Source: SHAN690 sp038131955
GTDB lineage: Bacteria; Bacteroidota; Bacteroidia; Flavobacteriales_G; Salibacteraceae
Direction: 5' to 3'
DNA: 64,000 nucleotides
NCBI GenBank assembly: GCA_038131955.1
Contig: JAYPQK010000009.1
Span: 372,001-436,000, forward strand
Below, one piece after another: positions 34,661 through 43,267 of the stretch. Each line of letters starts with the position of its first letter. Within the stretch, counting starts at the first letter, position 1. Below the pieces are notes generated by a model, which ran no database searches, was not told the DNA's origin, and saw only the letters and a program-made list of their open reading frames with translations. Made by a program: the position numbers and the translations under genes.

Positions 34661-36937
34661 ATGGGAAATTTAATTTACGTATTGCCCGCGCTTGGTGTTG
34701 TTGCCTTGCTTTACGTAGCATGGAAAAGTGCATGGGTATCCAAACAAGAGGTAGGAAGTGAGAAGATGGCGAAGATCGCCCAGAACATTTCCGTCGGAGC
34801 GATGGCATTCCTTAAAGCTGAGTACAAAGTGCTTGCGATCTTCGTGGTTGCGGTGGCTGTTTTGTTGGCTTTCAAGGGAGCGAATGAGGCAAATTCAAGT
34901 GCGCTTGTAGCCTTGTCATTCGTTGTAGGCGCTGTTTGTTCAGCACTTGCTGGATATTTAGGGATGAAGGTCGCTACTAAGGCAAACGTTCGTACTACCA
35001 ACGCAGCTCGCACCAGCCTTGGTAAAGCACTTGAAGTTGCTTTTGGTGGTGGTTCTGTTATGGGTATGGGTGTTGTTGGACTCGGCGTATTGGGTCTCAG
35101 TATCCTATTTATCATTTACAGTCAGATGTTTGGCTTGGGCGATCAAGACAGCGTGACTACGGTATTGAACGTTCTTGCAGGTTTCTCTCTTGGAGCTTCT
35201 TCTATCGCTCTTTTCGCTCGTGTGGGTGGAGGTATCTATACCAAAGCTGCCGACGTGGGAGCTGACCTTGTAGGTAAGGTTGAGGCGGGTATTCCTGAGG
35301 ATCACCCACTGAATCCTGCTACCATCGCAGATAATGTTGGTGACAACGTGGGTGACGTTGCAGGTATGGGAGCTGACCTTTTCGAATCATATGTAGGTTC
35401 TATCATCGGTACCATGGTTTTGGGTGCTGCTTTCGTTACGTTGGATGTGATGCCAATGGACGGTCTTGGGGCGGTTATTCTTCCCCTTGCGCTGGCAGCT
35501 GTAGGTATCGTCGTTTCAATTCTGGGAACATTCTTCGTTCGCGTAGGCGAAGGTGGAAGTCCTCACCGCGCTTTGAATATTGGAGAATTCGGATCAGCAG
35601 GCTTCATGGTTGTGCTATCCTACTTCATCATCTCTTATTTCTTGCCTGAAACATGGACGATGAATGGAATGGAGTACTCTTCAAACGGAGTGTTCTTCGC
35701 TACCTTGGGTGGACTGATCGCTGGACTTGGAATCGGTAAGATCACCGAATATTACACCGGTACAGGTACACCTCCTGTTAAGTCAATCGTTCGTCAGTCT
35801 TTGACAGGATCTGCTACAAACATCATCGCCGGACTCGGTGTTGGAATGATGAGTACCGCTGTTCCTGTGATCTTGATCGCTGCAGCTATTTTGATCGCTT
35901 ACTACTTCGCTGGTCTTTACGGTATCGCTATCGCAGCGGTTGGTATGCTGGCTAATACAGGTATTCAATTGGCGGTTGACGCTTACGGTCCTATCTCTGA
36001 TAACGCCGGTGGTATCGCTGAAATGGCTGAACTTCCTAAGGAGGTTCGACAACGTACAGATAAGTTGGATGCAGTAGGTAATACTACAGCTGCTATCGGT
36101 AAAGGATTCGCTATCGGATCTGCAGCTCTCACTGCATTGGCTCTTTTCGCTGCGTTCATGCAACAGGCGAATGTGAGCATGATCAACATCGCTGAGCCGG
36201 TAGTAATGGCTGGACTCCTAGTTGGAGCCATGCTTCCTTTTGTATTCTCTGCACTTTCTATGAACGCGGTTGGTCGTGCGGCCATGTCGATGATCGAAGA
36301 AGTTCGTCGTCAGTTCCGTGACATTCCTGCTTTGAAAGCAGCCCTTGAGGTAATGAATAAGAATGAGGGTAAAGATCAGAGCGATTGGAGCGAAGAAGAC
36401 AAGAAGACCTTCGAAGCTGCTGATGGTCTTGCTGAATACGACAAGTGCGTTGAGATCTCAACCCAGGCATCCATTCGTGAGATGGTAATGCCAGGTCTTC
36501 TCGCTGTTGTCGTTCCTGTTTTGGTTGGATTCCTTGGAGGACCTGAAATGTTGGGTGGTTTGCTTGCTGGTGTAACTTCAGCAGGTGTGCTCATGGCGAT
36601 CTTCCAGTCCAATGCCGGAGGTGCGTGGGACAACGCTAAGAAGATGTTCGAAGAAGGTGTTGAGATTGACGGTGAGATGTACTACAAAGGGTCTGATCCT
36701 CACAAGGCAACTGTTGTCGGTGATACTGTAGGTGATCCATTTAAGGATACCTCAGGTCCTTCATTGAACATTCTTTTGAAATTGATGTCTGTAGTAGCAT
36801 TGGTCATCGCTCCATCTATCGCGTTGGATAAGATGGGTAACGATGCGCCTGCTACAGATGAAGCTACAACTATCGAGGTGGAGACCTCGGGTGAAGTAGT
36901 TCAAAACACGGAATCGACTGCGACATTCGCTGAATAA
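34661..36937 (+). CDS. hppA: K+-dependent membrane-bound pyrophosphatase (Na+ or H+ pump)
   Basis: Couples PPi hydrolysis to ion export across the inner membrane. The 758-residue protein has about 16 hydrophobic helices, the substrate loop DVGADLVGKVE (about residues 199-209), the acidic signature DNVGDNVGDVAGMGADLFE (about 223-241) and the late DTVGDPFKDTSGP segment. GNTTAAIGKG at about 472-481 has alanine where K+-independent enzymes have lysine, which points to the K+-dependent class. Na+ versus H+ transport cannot be fixed by eye. An acidic tail of about 25 residues extends the C-terminus. Confidence 0.95.
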   Translation: MGNLIYVLPALGVVALLYVAWKSAWVSKQEVGSEKMAKIAQNISVGAMAFLKAEYKVLAIFVVAVAVLLAFKGANEANSSALVALSFVVGAVCSALAGYLGMKVATKANVRTTNAARTSLGKALEVAFGGGSVMGMGVVGLGVLGLSILFIIYSQMFGLGDQDSVTTVLNVLAGFSLGASSIALFARVGGGIYTKAADVGADLVGKVEAGIPEDHPLNPATIADNVGDNVGDVAGMGADLFESYVGSIIGTMVLGAAFVTLDVMPMDGLGAVILPLALAAVGIVVSILGTFFVRVGEGGSPHRALNIGEFGSAGFMVVLSYFIISYFLPETWTMNGMEYSSNGVFFATLGGLIAGLGIGKITEYYTGTGTPPVKSIVRQSLTGSATNIIAGLGVGMMSTAVPVILIAAAILIAYYFAGLYGIAIAAVGMLANTGIQLAVDAYGPISDNAGGIAEMAELPKEVRQRTDKLDAVGNTTAAIGKGFAIGSAALTALALFAAFMQQANVSMINIAEPVVMAGLLVGAMLPFVFSALSMNAVGRAAMSMIEEVRRQFRDIPALKAALEVMNKNEGKDQSDWSEEDKKTFEAADGLAEYDKCVEISTQASIREMVMPGLLAVVVPVLVGFLGGPEMLGGLLAGVTSAGVLMAIFQSNAGGAWDNAKKMFEEGVEIDGEMYYKGSDPHKATVVGDTVGDPFKDTSGPSLNILLKLMSVVALVIAPSIALDKMGNDAPATDEATTIEVETSGEVVQNTESTATFAE

Positions 36938-36962
36938 TCCTGGTCGATCACCACTTTGAAAG

Positions 36963-36991
36963 AACCCCGATCTAGGTATCGGGGTTTTTTT
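36963..36991 (+). terminator. Terminator of the pyrophosphatase gene
   Basis: A 9-bp perfect stem (36963-36971 with 36978-36986) with a six-base loop, followed by a run of seven T, 25 bases after the stop codon. Confidence 0.9.
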
Positions 36992-37065
36992 ATGTCCAAA
37001 CATTCGGTTGTCGTCGGGCGGCGTTAGGAAATTCATATTCCTCGCGAGGTAATAGCTGGTCGTAA

Positions 37066-37320
37066 AAGCTTGGTTACAAGCAAAAGATCGACATTCAGTA
37101 AATCCAACCAGGTAAGCCGATGCAAAACGCTTATATCGAACGGTTCAATAGAACGTTCAGAGAAGATGTGCTGGACGCGTACATCTTTGAAGACCTGCAT
37201 CAAGTTAAGATCATCGCCGAAGACTGGAGGGAAGACTACAACCAAAATCATCCACACGGATCACTGATGGGAATGAGTCCGATTCAGTTCAAAGCAAAAT
37301 TTTTAGGGGCTAGCCCCTAA
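37066..37320 (+). pseudogene. IS3-family transposase (OrfB) C-terminal fragment with in-frame stop
   Basis: From 37120 the frame reads MQNAYIERFNRTFREDVLDA and ends with WREDYNQNHPHGSL and the SPIQFKAKF segment, the DDE integrase-core C-terminus of IS3/IS150-type OrfB. The ERFNRTFRED block holds the last acidic catalytic region. Upstream, the same frame continues as KIDIQ-stop-IQPGKP: a TAA at 37099-37101 interrupts the usual IQPGKP motif, and another TAA lies at 37063-37065. The earlier catalytic domain is absent, so no active transposase can be made. Confidence 0.9.
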
Positions 37321-37376
37321 GTGTTGAAAGGAAGAAAACTATATTTATTCACTGTCTGAAAAAGGGGAAGCTTACA
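37066..37376 (+). mobile_element. 3' remnant of an IS3-family insertion sequence
   Basis: Contains the C-terminal part of an IS3-type transposase and, after it, a sequence at 37353-37376 (ending GGGGAAGCTTACA) that looks like the right terminal repeat of this family, which ends in CA. The left end, orfA and most of orfB are missing. The remnant marks the left edge of the A+T-rich island. Confidence 0.75.
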
Positions 37377-37453
37377 AATACCGGGAAGGCTACATACAAA
37401 GGAAGAAGAATTTAGTTGGGCCTGTAGAAGACGTTTTTCAATGGGAAGCGTTG

Positions 37454-40400
37454 TTAATCTTCAAGCTCAATGAGAACTTCTTGATACTTTCCGAGCATGG
37501 TGGCGGTGTCAATCCCAACGTTTCTGAGACTATCAGAGAACCTGTCAGCACTTTTTTTATCAATAAAATCACGGTTCACTATTAAGTAGTCGTTTATGAC
37601 TTCAATGTTGAGTTTATTGTTTTTAGCTACGTCAATCAGTTGCTCTAAGTCTTCGTTTTTTAAAGACTCTTTGTAGGAGCCGATCACTAACCTATACTCA
37701 ATTTGTCTCTCGAAATCATTGCCAATTTGTTCAATAGCTTCTTGCCGAGATATGGTTTTACCAGGGTAATTATATGGCTCTAATTTATCCCCGCTCATTT
37801 CATCAGCCAAAGACTTAAAGAAATCTGGCATTTCATTGGGTTGGGAGAGAGGCTCCTTTATTTCGTCCATTATTTGCTCTTCCGCTGGCTCCTGTTCCCC
37901 TAACTCTCCTCCAGAAAAATCAATCAATCGATCTTTTTCATAAAATATAAAGTCGTAGCTATATTCCTTCATTCCATTAAAGTCAACTAGGGCCTCGGCA
38001 TTTTTAGATTCTAACATTTCTTGGTAGCCATGCTTGCATGTTAGTTTGTAAATTCCCGTTCCTGGGATTGATAAATTATAGTTGCCAAACTCATCCGTCA
38101 ATGTTTTATAAACCTCACCATTTTCTGACTTTGCTGTAATTATGAGACTCTCCAAATTAAATGATGCTAATCGCGATCTCTTGGCTTTAATTATGGACAC
38201 TGAACCTCGGACGTGATAATTCTTGATAAATGGGACTTCAATTATCTTATCCTCATTTAGAAGTATTTCTTGCTCAAACCCAAAAGTCGGGTGCAAATCA
38301 GACACATTAAAAAGCTCATAAAACTTAATATCATAAGTCGCAGCAGGAATTTTTGTAAGCCTTACCCTGCCAGAAATATCCGTAATGAGATCAGTATTGG
38401 GCGACCGGGAATGCTTTTTATTAATTAAATCTTGTTTTTCAGCTCTCAAGCTAATATTAACATTGGGCAAAAAGGGCTCATTATTTTCTCTGCTTCCGTT
38501 ACCGTTTAAGTCCTCGAAACATAAAATTATGAGCTTATAAAATTTCTCATAGGGTTGTTGCCAATAGAAGGACTTACTGATTGCTGCGTTTATGTTGATG
38601 TTTTTATTACTAATCTCTCCCGTTGGACTTTCATAGGAAGAAGCAAACCAATTGACGTAGCTAGTTATACTGATTCCTTTCGGAAGCATAGCGACAGCAT
38701 TGGCTCCAACATTAAATTGCTCTGATAGGGTAACAACGTCTAGGCTATAAAAGGCTCTTAGATTTAGAATTAAATCAATATTCGAAATTTTGAATTCATT
38801 ATTATATCCTGCAGATACTCGTATCAAGCCTGAGGAGAACGGGATGATTGCTGTATCTGCTGAGATTACGGAATAGTTATAAATAAAGAAAGGGCCCCTA
38901 AATACGTCTCCTGTGATATTTAACGTGTTATTTCTAGTATAGCGCAACCCTAAATTGTATGCCGGATTTAGGTCGGATCGAACAGTGTAACCCCTTATAA
39001 GGGTTGGCTCAAAATCATAGACGGCATGGGTAATCATTGGGTTAGCAAAAACCGAAATAACATCTAAGTGACTTAGCCGTTTACTAAGACCAAAGGATGA
39101 ACCATAATAAAATGTACTTAGTCTAGCGGTCGAGGAGGACGCGACATTCTCTCTGACCAAACTGCGATACTGAGGAATGAGGCTCACCATCAGATTACCA
39201 GCAGTATTGTAAGTGGTTGTCCAAGACGCGAATCTATTTTCTATGTTATTAGAAAAATCTTCACGTGTAAAATTTTGACTCATATTAGTAAGGTCAAAAC
39301 GGTGACCAAAGGCATTATCGGTCTTAATTTTTCCTGATAATACCAATGAGGCACGATCACCAGAAATAGTAAAGCCATTGACGGGTCTAAAATTCCAACG
39401 TCCTGACACAGAAACTTTTCCTGCATTAAGATCTCCAGCAGCGTAATAACCAAATTGATTAATACTTCGTGGTGCTAACGCTGTAGGTGCGGTTATTTCT
39501 CCCATGTAATAGGTAGCACCACCACCTAATCTTAAAAAACGAAATATAGGCGTCTTAATTCCGGCTTCGAATGCACTTAACCTATAATTTCTATTCCCAA
39601 AGGTTTGGGAATATCCTAAGTTGAAGGGTATTCCGAATCGGCTTACCGCAAGTGAAGAGCTAGAGACATAAGTATCGGGTCGGTAACTCTTGCCTAATTC
39701 TGATGAAAAGATAATTCTCTCACGATGGTATTGATATCTTATGCCTTGGTAGCAGATTGGGATATGCTTGTTATTGAGTCGGCTGTTCAATTCAAATCGA
39801 TTGAACCCGGCTCTAAATCCAAGTCTATATTGGTAAACCCCTCTAATTGCTCCATCTCCGAGCGCTGTGCTTCCAACTTGGCCTAAATTGTTGCTTCCTA
39901 AGAAATAATCTAAATCCTTTTTAGCACTTAATTGTAGCTTTCCACCTGCAGCAGTCATATATCGTTCTCCGCCAGGACTTCCTATATTGTAAACCCCTCC
40001 CGAAATGATTAGCGGGGAAAGTCTTTTATATGTGTCATCTAATAGGCTTGATTGAAAATTTTCAATAAAAAAGACCCCCTCTATTTGTGCATTGGATGAG
40101 GATATCTTATAGCGCAATTCATCCTGTAAAGCATTATTACCATCTAATGAATCCTTAATCAGCGTTCTCCTAATCGCTAAAGAAATTAATGTATCTGATT
40201 TTGCCTTTAAATTAAAAGAAGTCAAGACGAGTGAATTAGGAGTAATCAAATCATAGTCAAGTGAATGGTCAAAAGATATTTGAATCGGTTCATTCACATT
40301 ACCATCATTGATTATCCTTATGCCTGTCTCACCAGCGAGGGTGATAGGGTTTATACGAATTGAACTAGTTTGATTTATAGCTATTAAATTGAAATGAGCT

Positions 40401-40942
40401 GTTTTTTGAACATACGCATAAGTCTTTAATTTTTTGCCATCTTCAAGGATCACTGTGGCACCTATGATGTATGATTGACCGCCTTCTAAATTCTTAGGAG
40501 CAATCAGTCGCATTGGTATATAAGTTATTTCACCAGGATTAGCTGTAAACTCTAATTGTTGAGAGGCCAAATGGCTCCAGCCATTTGGTAATTGTAGACT
40601 TAACTCACCTGATGTGAGCTCCTGTGAGTTATTGACAAAAACCAAACTATTGAAAACAGAAGTTTGATCATCGATTTCTTGCTTATAAATAGAAAACTTA
40701 AATTCTTTACTAATGCTATCAGTTGGGGGGGGTAATTTTTCTGTATTAATACTGTCGGACCTATCAAAAAACGGATCAGCCGACTTAGCTATGCTGTCTA
40801 GAAATAATAAACTGTCTATTGTTAGCTCGTTCACTGCGCTGTCGCTTAATTCAAGAACATTCGTATCAGATCGCTGTGAGATGGCGGGAGCTGCTATTAC
40901 CGCGAAAGAGAAGGACAAGAGTATGATTTGGCCTAATCGCAT
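37454..40942 (-). CDS. Large outer-membrane usher-like protein with SPOR-like C-terminus
   Basis: A 1162-residue exported protein (signal peptide to about residue 22, ending AISQ). Predicted parts in order: an Ig-like NEW3-type domain (about 85-170, GELSLQLPNGW and NPGEITYIPMRL); a long run of amphipathic strands (about 300-800) with usher-like barrel phrasing; an SdrD-B-like domain (about 805-890, CFEDLNGNGSRENNEPFLPN); a second carboxypeptidase-like domain (about 907-980, TLTDEFGNYNLSIPGTGIYK); an acidic linker; and a SPOR-like domain (about 1079-1155, EYRLVIGSYKES). It lies 16 bases after a subunit-like gene and near a divergent PapD-like chaperone. An usher role is inference; a structural surface protein is the alternative. 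Confidence 0.6.
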   Translation of the reverse strand: MRLGQIILLSFSFAVIAAPAISQRSDTNVLELSDSAVNELTIDSLLFLDSIAKSADPFFDRSDSINTEKLPPPTDSISKEFKFSIYKQEIDDQTSVFNSLVFVNNSQELTSGELSLQLPNGWSHLASQQLEFTANPGEITYIPMRLIAPKNLEGGQSYIIGATVILEDGKKLKTYAYVQKTAHFNLIAINQTSSIRINPITLAGETGIRIINDGNVNEPIQISFDHSLDYDLITPNSLVLTSFNLKAKSDTLISLAIRRTLIKDSLDGNNALQDELRYKISSSNAQIEGVFFIENFQSSLLDDTYKRLSPLIISGGVYNIGSPGGERYMTAAGGKLQLSAKKDLDYFLGSNNLGQVGSTALGDGAIRGVYQYRLGFRAGFNRFELNSRLNNKHIPICYQGIRYQYHRERIIFSSELGKSYRPDTYVSSSSLAVSRFGIPFNLGYSQTFGNRNYRLSAFEAGIKTPIFRFLRLGGGATYYMGEITAPTALAPRSINQFGYYAAGDLNAGKVSVSGRWNFRPVNGFTISGDRASLVLSGKIKTDNAFGHRFDLTNMSQNFTREDFSNNIENRFASWTTTYNTAGNLMVSLIPQYRSLVRENVASSSTARLSTFYYGSSFGLSKRLSHLDVISVFANPMITHAVYDFEPTLIRGYTVRSDLNPAYNLGLRYTRNNTLNITGDVFRGPFFIYNYSVISADTAIIPFSSGLIRVSAGYNNEFKISNIDLILNLRAFYSLDVVTLSEQFNVGANAVAMLPKGISITSYVNWFASSYESPTGEISNKNININAAISKSFYWQQPYEKFYKLIILCFEDLNGNGSRENNEPFLPNVNISLRAEKQDLINKKHSRSPNTDLITDISGRVRLTKIPAATYDIKFYELFNVSDLHPTFGFEQEILLNEDKIIEVPFIKNYHVRGSVSIIKAKRSRLASFNLESLIITAKSENGEVYKTLTDEFGNYNLSIPGTGIYKLTCKHGYQEMLESKNAEALVDFNGMKEYSYDFIFYEKDRLIDFSGGELGEQEPAEEQIMDEIKEPLSQPNEMPDFFKSLADEMSGDKLEPYNYPGKTISRQEAIEQIGNDFERQIEYRLVIGSYKESLKNEDLEQLIDVAKNNKLNIEVINDYLIVNRDFIDKKSADRFSDSLRNVGIDTATMLGKYQEVLIELED

Positions 40943-40958
40943 TTTTATAGACCTCTAT

Positions 40959-41651
40959 CTAGTAATTAGGGTCTATGCATACAGTGCACTCAGGGACCAA
41001 GGTGAATGATATAGTAACATAGTATGCATCTGGCACATATCCTCCAGCTGCATCAATAAAAGGAACGGATAAAGCACAAGGCCCACTCGCTGGAGATACT
41101 CCCATAAAATAATCAATACTTATTTGATCAGTCGTCCAAAACCGATCAGCTATCTGTAAAGGGGAATTGTCCTCTTGAAAGATTGGCCCCCCTGCGGTTG
41201 GTATTTGGTCCAAGGCGACTTTCGTGCCCGTTACGGTGACTGCGGAGGCAGCGAAACCTGCTGATACTGTTGCAGAGGCTTCTAGAGCGCAGAGGGGAAG
41301 CGAATTTACAGGATTCAACCCCGTGAAATTCGGGTCATCTGTGTCTAAATATATTGAGTAACCAGTAATGGTCGATCCTGCTATAGGATCAGCAGAGGTG
41401 CCCCCTTCTGAATTGCAATTACAAATTGATATACCCATGACTGTACTATTGGATTTTGTTATTCCGTTTTTATAGTCGCTGATGGTTTGGAAATTGAAAT
41501 CTACACTCGACCCAGATAGAATACTAAGTCTAGCGCTGTTATAATCAATTATGCCAACTGGAGCAGGATCATTACAAGGAGAGCACTGTCCTCGAGCCTG
41601 TGTTATTGAAAAGAGCGCAACAAATAGGACGGAGTTTCGCAGAAGATTCAT
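40959..41651 (-). CDS. Cysteine-rich secreted subunit-like protein (minor subunit or tip candidate)
   Basis: About 230 residues with a signal peptide ending near QARG. It shares with the gene before it a block at about residues 38-64 (ARLSILSGSSVDFNFQTISD then YKNG) and a closing strand DAYYVTISFTLV. Unlike its paralogue it has CxxC pairs at both ends of the mature chain (QCSPCND, ECTVCID) and other cysteines, suggesting disulfides. ATG 41651 is preferred over ATG 41681 because an intergenic hairpin precedes 41651. No database family is recognised; a tip or adhesive subunit is an inference from the layout. Confidence 0.65.
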   Translation of the reverse strand: MNLLRNSVLFVALFSITQARGQCSPCNDPAPVGIIDYNSARLSILSGSSVDFNFQTISDYKNGITKSNSTVMGISICNCNSEGGTSADPIAGSTITGYSIYLDTDDPNFTGLNPVNSLPLCALEASATVSAGFAASAVTVTGTKVALDQIPTAGGPIFQEDNSPLQIADRFWTTDQISIDYFMGVSPASGPCALSVPFIDAAGGYVPDAYYVTISFTLVPECTVCIDPNY

Positions 41652-41660
41652 AAAAAGATA

Positions 41661-41688
41661 AAGGCGAACAATCGTAATCATTCGCCTT
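41661..41688 (-). terminator. Hairpin between the two subunit-like genes (possible attenuator)
   Basis: An 8-bp perfect stem (AAGGCGAA at 41661-41668 with TTCGCCTT at 41681-41688) and 12-base loop. In the minus-strand direction it is followed by TATCTTTTT. It lies between the first and second subunit genes and would reduce read-through, giving more of the first product. Confidence 0.65.
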
Positions 41689-41698
41689 AATTATCATT

Positions 41699-42379
41699 TT
41701 AATTATCAGAGATCTGCAATTCAAATAGAACGTTGACAACATATCTATCAGGATCAACGCCTGTCTGCTCGATTAATGAAACAGCATTCATATCTCCTTC
41801 TGCCGTACCGCATCTCCAAGTGATGGTGAAGTCATTATCTGCCTCATCTCCTGCATTAGAAGCGCCTGTATTATCCCAACCTATAAGTTCAACTGGGTAC
41901 ACATCTAGGTCAGCCACAACAGTAGCGAGCGTGGTGGGGGCACTTATGAGTTCACCCGTTCCAAAGGTGTGTGCTCCATTTGCTGCAAGTTGAAGACCTA
42001 CATTATCCAATGCTAAGGTGTTTGGAGTCGTCCCGTCATCTACTCCGATAAAAGTTGCGTTTTCGGCTCCATACATTAAATCCCATTCAGTAGAGGATGA
42101 GATTGTAAAAGAAGATTGATAAAACCCAAAAGAAGTAGCATCATTGGCAGAGGCGGACGCTGCGTCGCCGGATAAACCATCACGATAATCATCGATGGTA
42201 TTGAAGACGAATTCTATGTTACCTCCATCATAAATAGACATCCTTAAAACTTGGTTTAAGTTGACTGCTACAGGAATGACATTACGATCTCTGACGGCTT
42301 GAGCATTGGAGAGGGTGGAAAACATTAAACTGGTGAGAAGAGCAAACGCAGTTAGAGGACTTAGGTGAACTTTTTTCAT
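41699..42379 (-). CDS. Secreted subunit-like protein (major subunit candidate)
   Basis: A 226-residue protein with a signal peptide ending SNAQA. The mature protein has the block LRMSIYDGGNIEFVFNTIDD then YRDGL (about residues 45-69), shared with the next gene, and ends in a strand RYVVNVLFELQ plus four residues. It is beta-rich with many Gly/Ala/Asn/Thr loops and almost no cysteine, like a fibre subunit. It is the first gene of the minus-strand unit (subunit, subunit, usher-like) and has its own -7 box. It is not similar to FimA/Mfa1-type subunits as far as I can see. Confidence 0.65.
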   Translation of the reverse strand: MKKVHLSPLTAFALLTSLMFSTLSNAQAVRDRNVIPVAVNLNQVLRMSIYDGGNIEFVFNTIDDYRDGLSGDAASASANDATSFGFYQSSFTISSSTEWDLMYGAENATFIGVDDGTTPNTLALDNVGLQLAANGAHTFGTGELISAPTTLATVVADLDVYPVELIGWDNTGASNAGDEADNDFTITWRCGTAEGDMNAVSLIEQTGVDPDRYVVNVLFELQISDN

Positions 42380-42405
42380 GATATAAACAATTCAATAATT
42401 TGTAT

Positions 42406-42413
42406 CAAAGTTA
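42406..42413 (-). promoter_or_regulatory. -7 box of the subunit/usher-like operon
   Basis: On the minus strand TAACTTTG (42413-42406) matches TAnnTTTG exactly, 26 bases before the ATG at 42379. The -33 region is weak, which may indicate an activator. Confidence 0.55.
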
Positions 42414-42459
42414 CATCATATTCTAATCCCGTCACGGATTTTTTTGTCTTAAAAAAAAC

Positions 42460-42490
42460 TTGGTTGCCGACCTTGGAGAAACTAAGTTTG
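42460..42490 (+). promoter_or_regulatory. Promoter of the chaperone gene
   Basis: TTG (42460-42462), a 20-base spacer and TAAGTTTG (42483-42490) match the Bacteroidetes pattern. The -7 box lies 18 bases before the ATG at 42509. It is divergent from the subunit promoter about 70 bases away, so one regulator could bind between them. Confidence 0.6.
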
Positions 42491-42508
42491 TATTTGCTTT
42501 CAAAAAAA

Positions 42509-43264
42509 ATGAGATATCTTACCATTTTACTATTTGTTCTGGCTAACAGCCTTGCAGCACAGGATTTTGAGGTAAGCCCGGTTCTAATAGAGGTTAATGC
42601 TAGACAAGGAAGGGTATCAAAAGACGTCATGATTTTCAATCATACTGACTCTCCGAAAATTTTTAATGTCAAGGAATATGATTTTATCATTGAAGATGAA
42701 GGTAAAAAGATGTCTGCCGAGTTTGGCTCTACTCCCCGAACGTTGAAAGGAGTATTGAATATTTCTCCTTCAACTTTAATGTTGCAGCCAAATGAGAAAA
42801 GTTTTTTTACGGTAACAATTGACCCTATTGTTGGCTCCAAAATGCGATGGGGGAAATTGACAATAATTGCTGAGAACGAAGTGTCAGTGCTTGAGGAAGT
42901 AGCATCGCTGGGGGCAGGGGTCAAAATAAAACCTGCCATTTCAGTAATGGTATATGCGCATACCGACCAAGCTTTGCCCGATGCGGAAATTTTGACTCCT
43001 GAAAAAATTGATTCAGGATACAGTGTGCTTATTAGAAATACCGGGGATTCGAAATTAAAAGCAAAAGTCACTTTTCTCCTCACTAATGTTATGACGGGAG
43101 ACGAAGTAGAGATAAACGAAATGGCAGTTGGGCTGTTGCCTGGGGAAGAGAAGACACTAATCACCGAGATTCCCGATCATGAATATTCAAAAGCAATGCT
43201 TACGGTTTTGATGGATTATAGCCCAAATGCGGACTTAAAGGGAGTTCAAATTGTTTTAGACTAG
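42509..43264 (+). CDS. PapD-like periplasmic chaperone
   Basis: A 251-residue protein with a signal peptide (1-17, ending LAAQ). The first domain (about 20-125) has the order of a pilus chaperone N-terminal Ig domain: FEVSPVLIEVNARQG, VSKDVMIFNHTDSPKIFNV, ISPSTLMLQPNEKSFFTV and RWGKLTI. A KIKPAISVMVYAHTD strand follows where chaperones pair with subunits. A second Ig-like domain (about 150-250) is present (YSVLIRNTGDSKLKAKVTFL). The length matches FimC/CfaA-type chaperones. It is divergent from the subunit and usher-like genes, which are its probable clients. ATG 42509 gives the signal peptide. Confidence 0.7.
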   Translation: MRYLTILLFVLANSLAAQDFEVSPVLIEVNARQGRVSKDVMIFNHTDSPKIFNVKEYDFIIEDEGKKMSAEFGSTPRTLKGVLNISPSTLMLQPNEKSFFTVTIDPIVGSKMRWGKLTIIAENEVSVLEEVASLGAGVKIKPAISVMVYAHTDQALPDAEILTPEKIDSGYSVLIRNTGDSKLKAKVTFLLTNVMTGDEVEINEMAVGLLPGEEKTLITEIPDHEYSKAMLTVLMDYSPNADLKGVQIVLD

Positions 43265-43267
43265 GCG

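Noticed and set aside
34711..36633. Long minus-strand frames opposite the pyrophosphatase gene
   Set aside because: They are antisense shadows of a strongly conserved gene and contain only low-complexity or unrelated residues.
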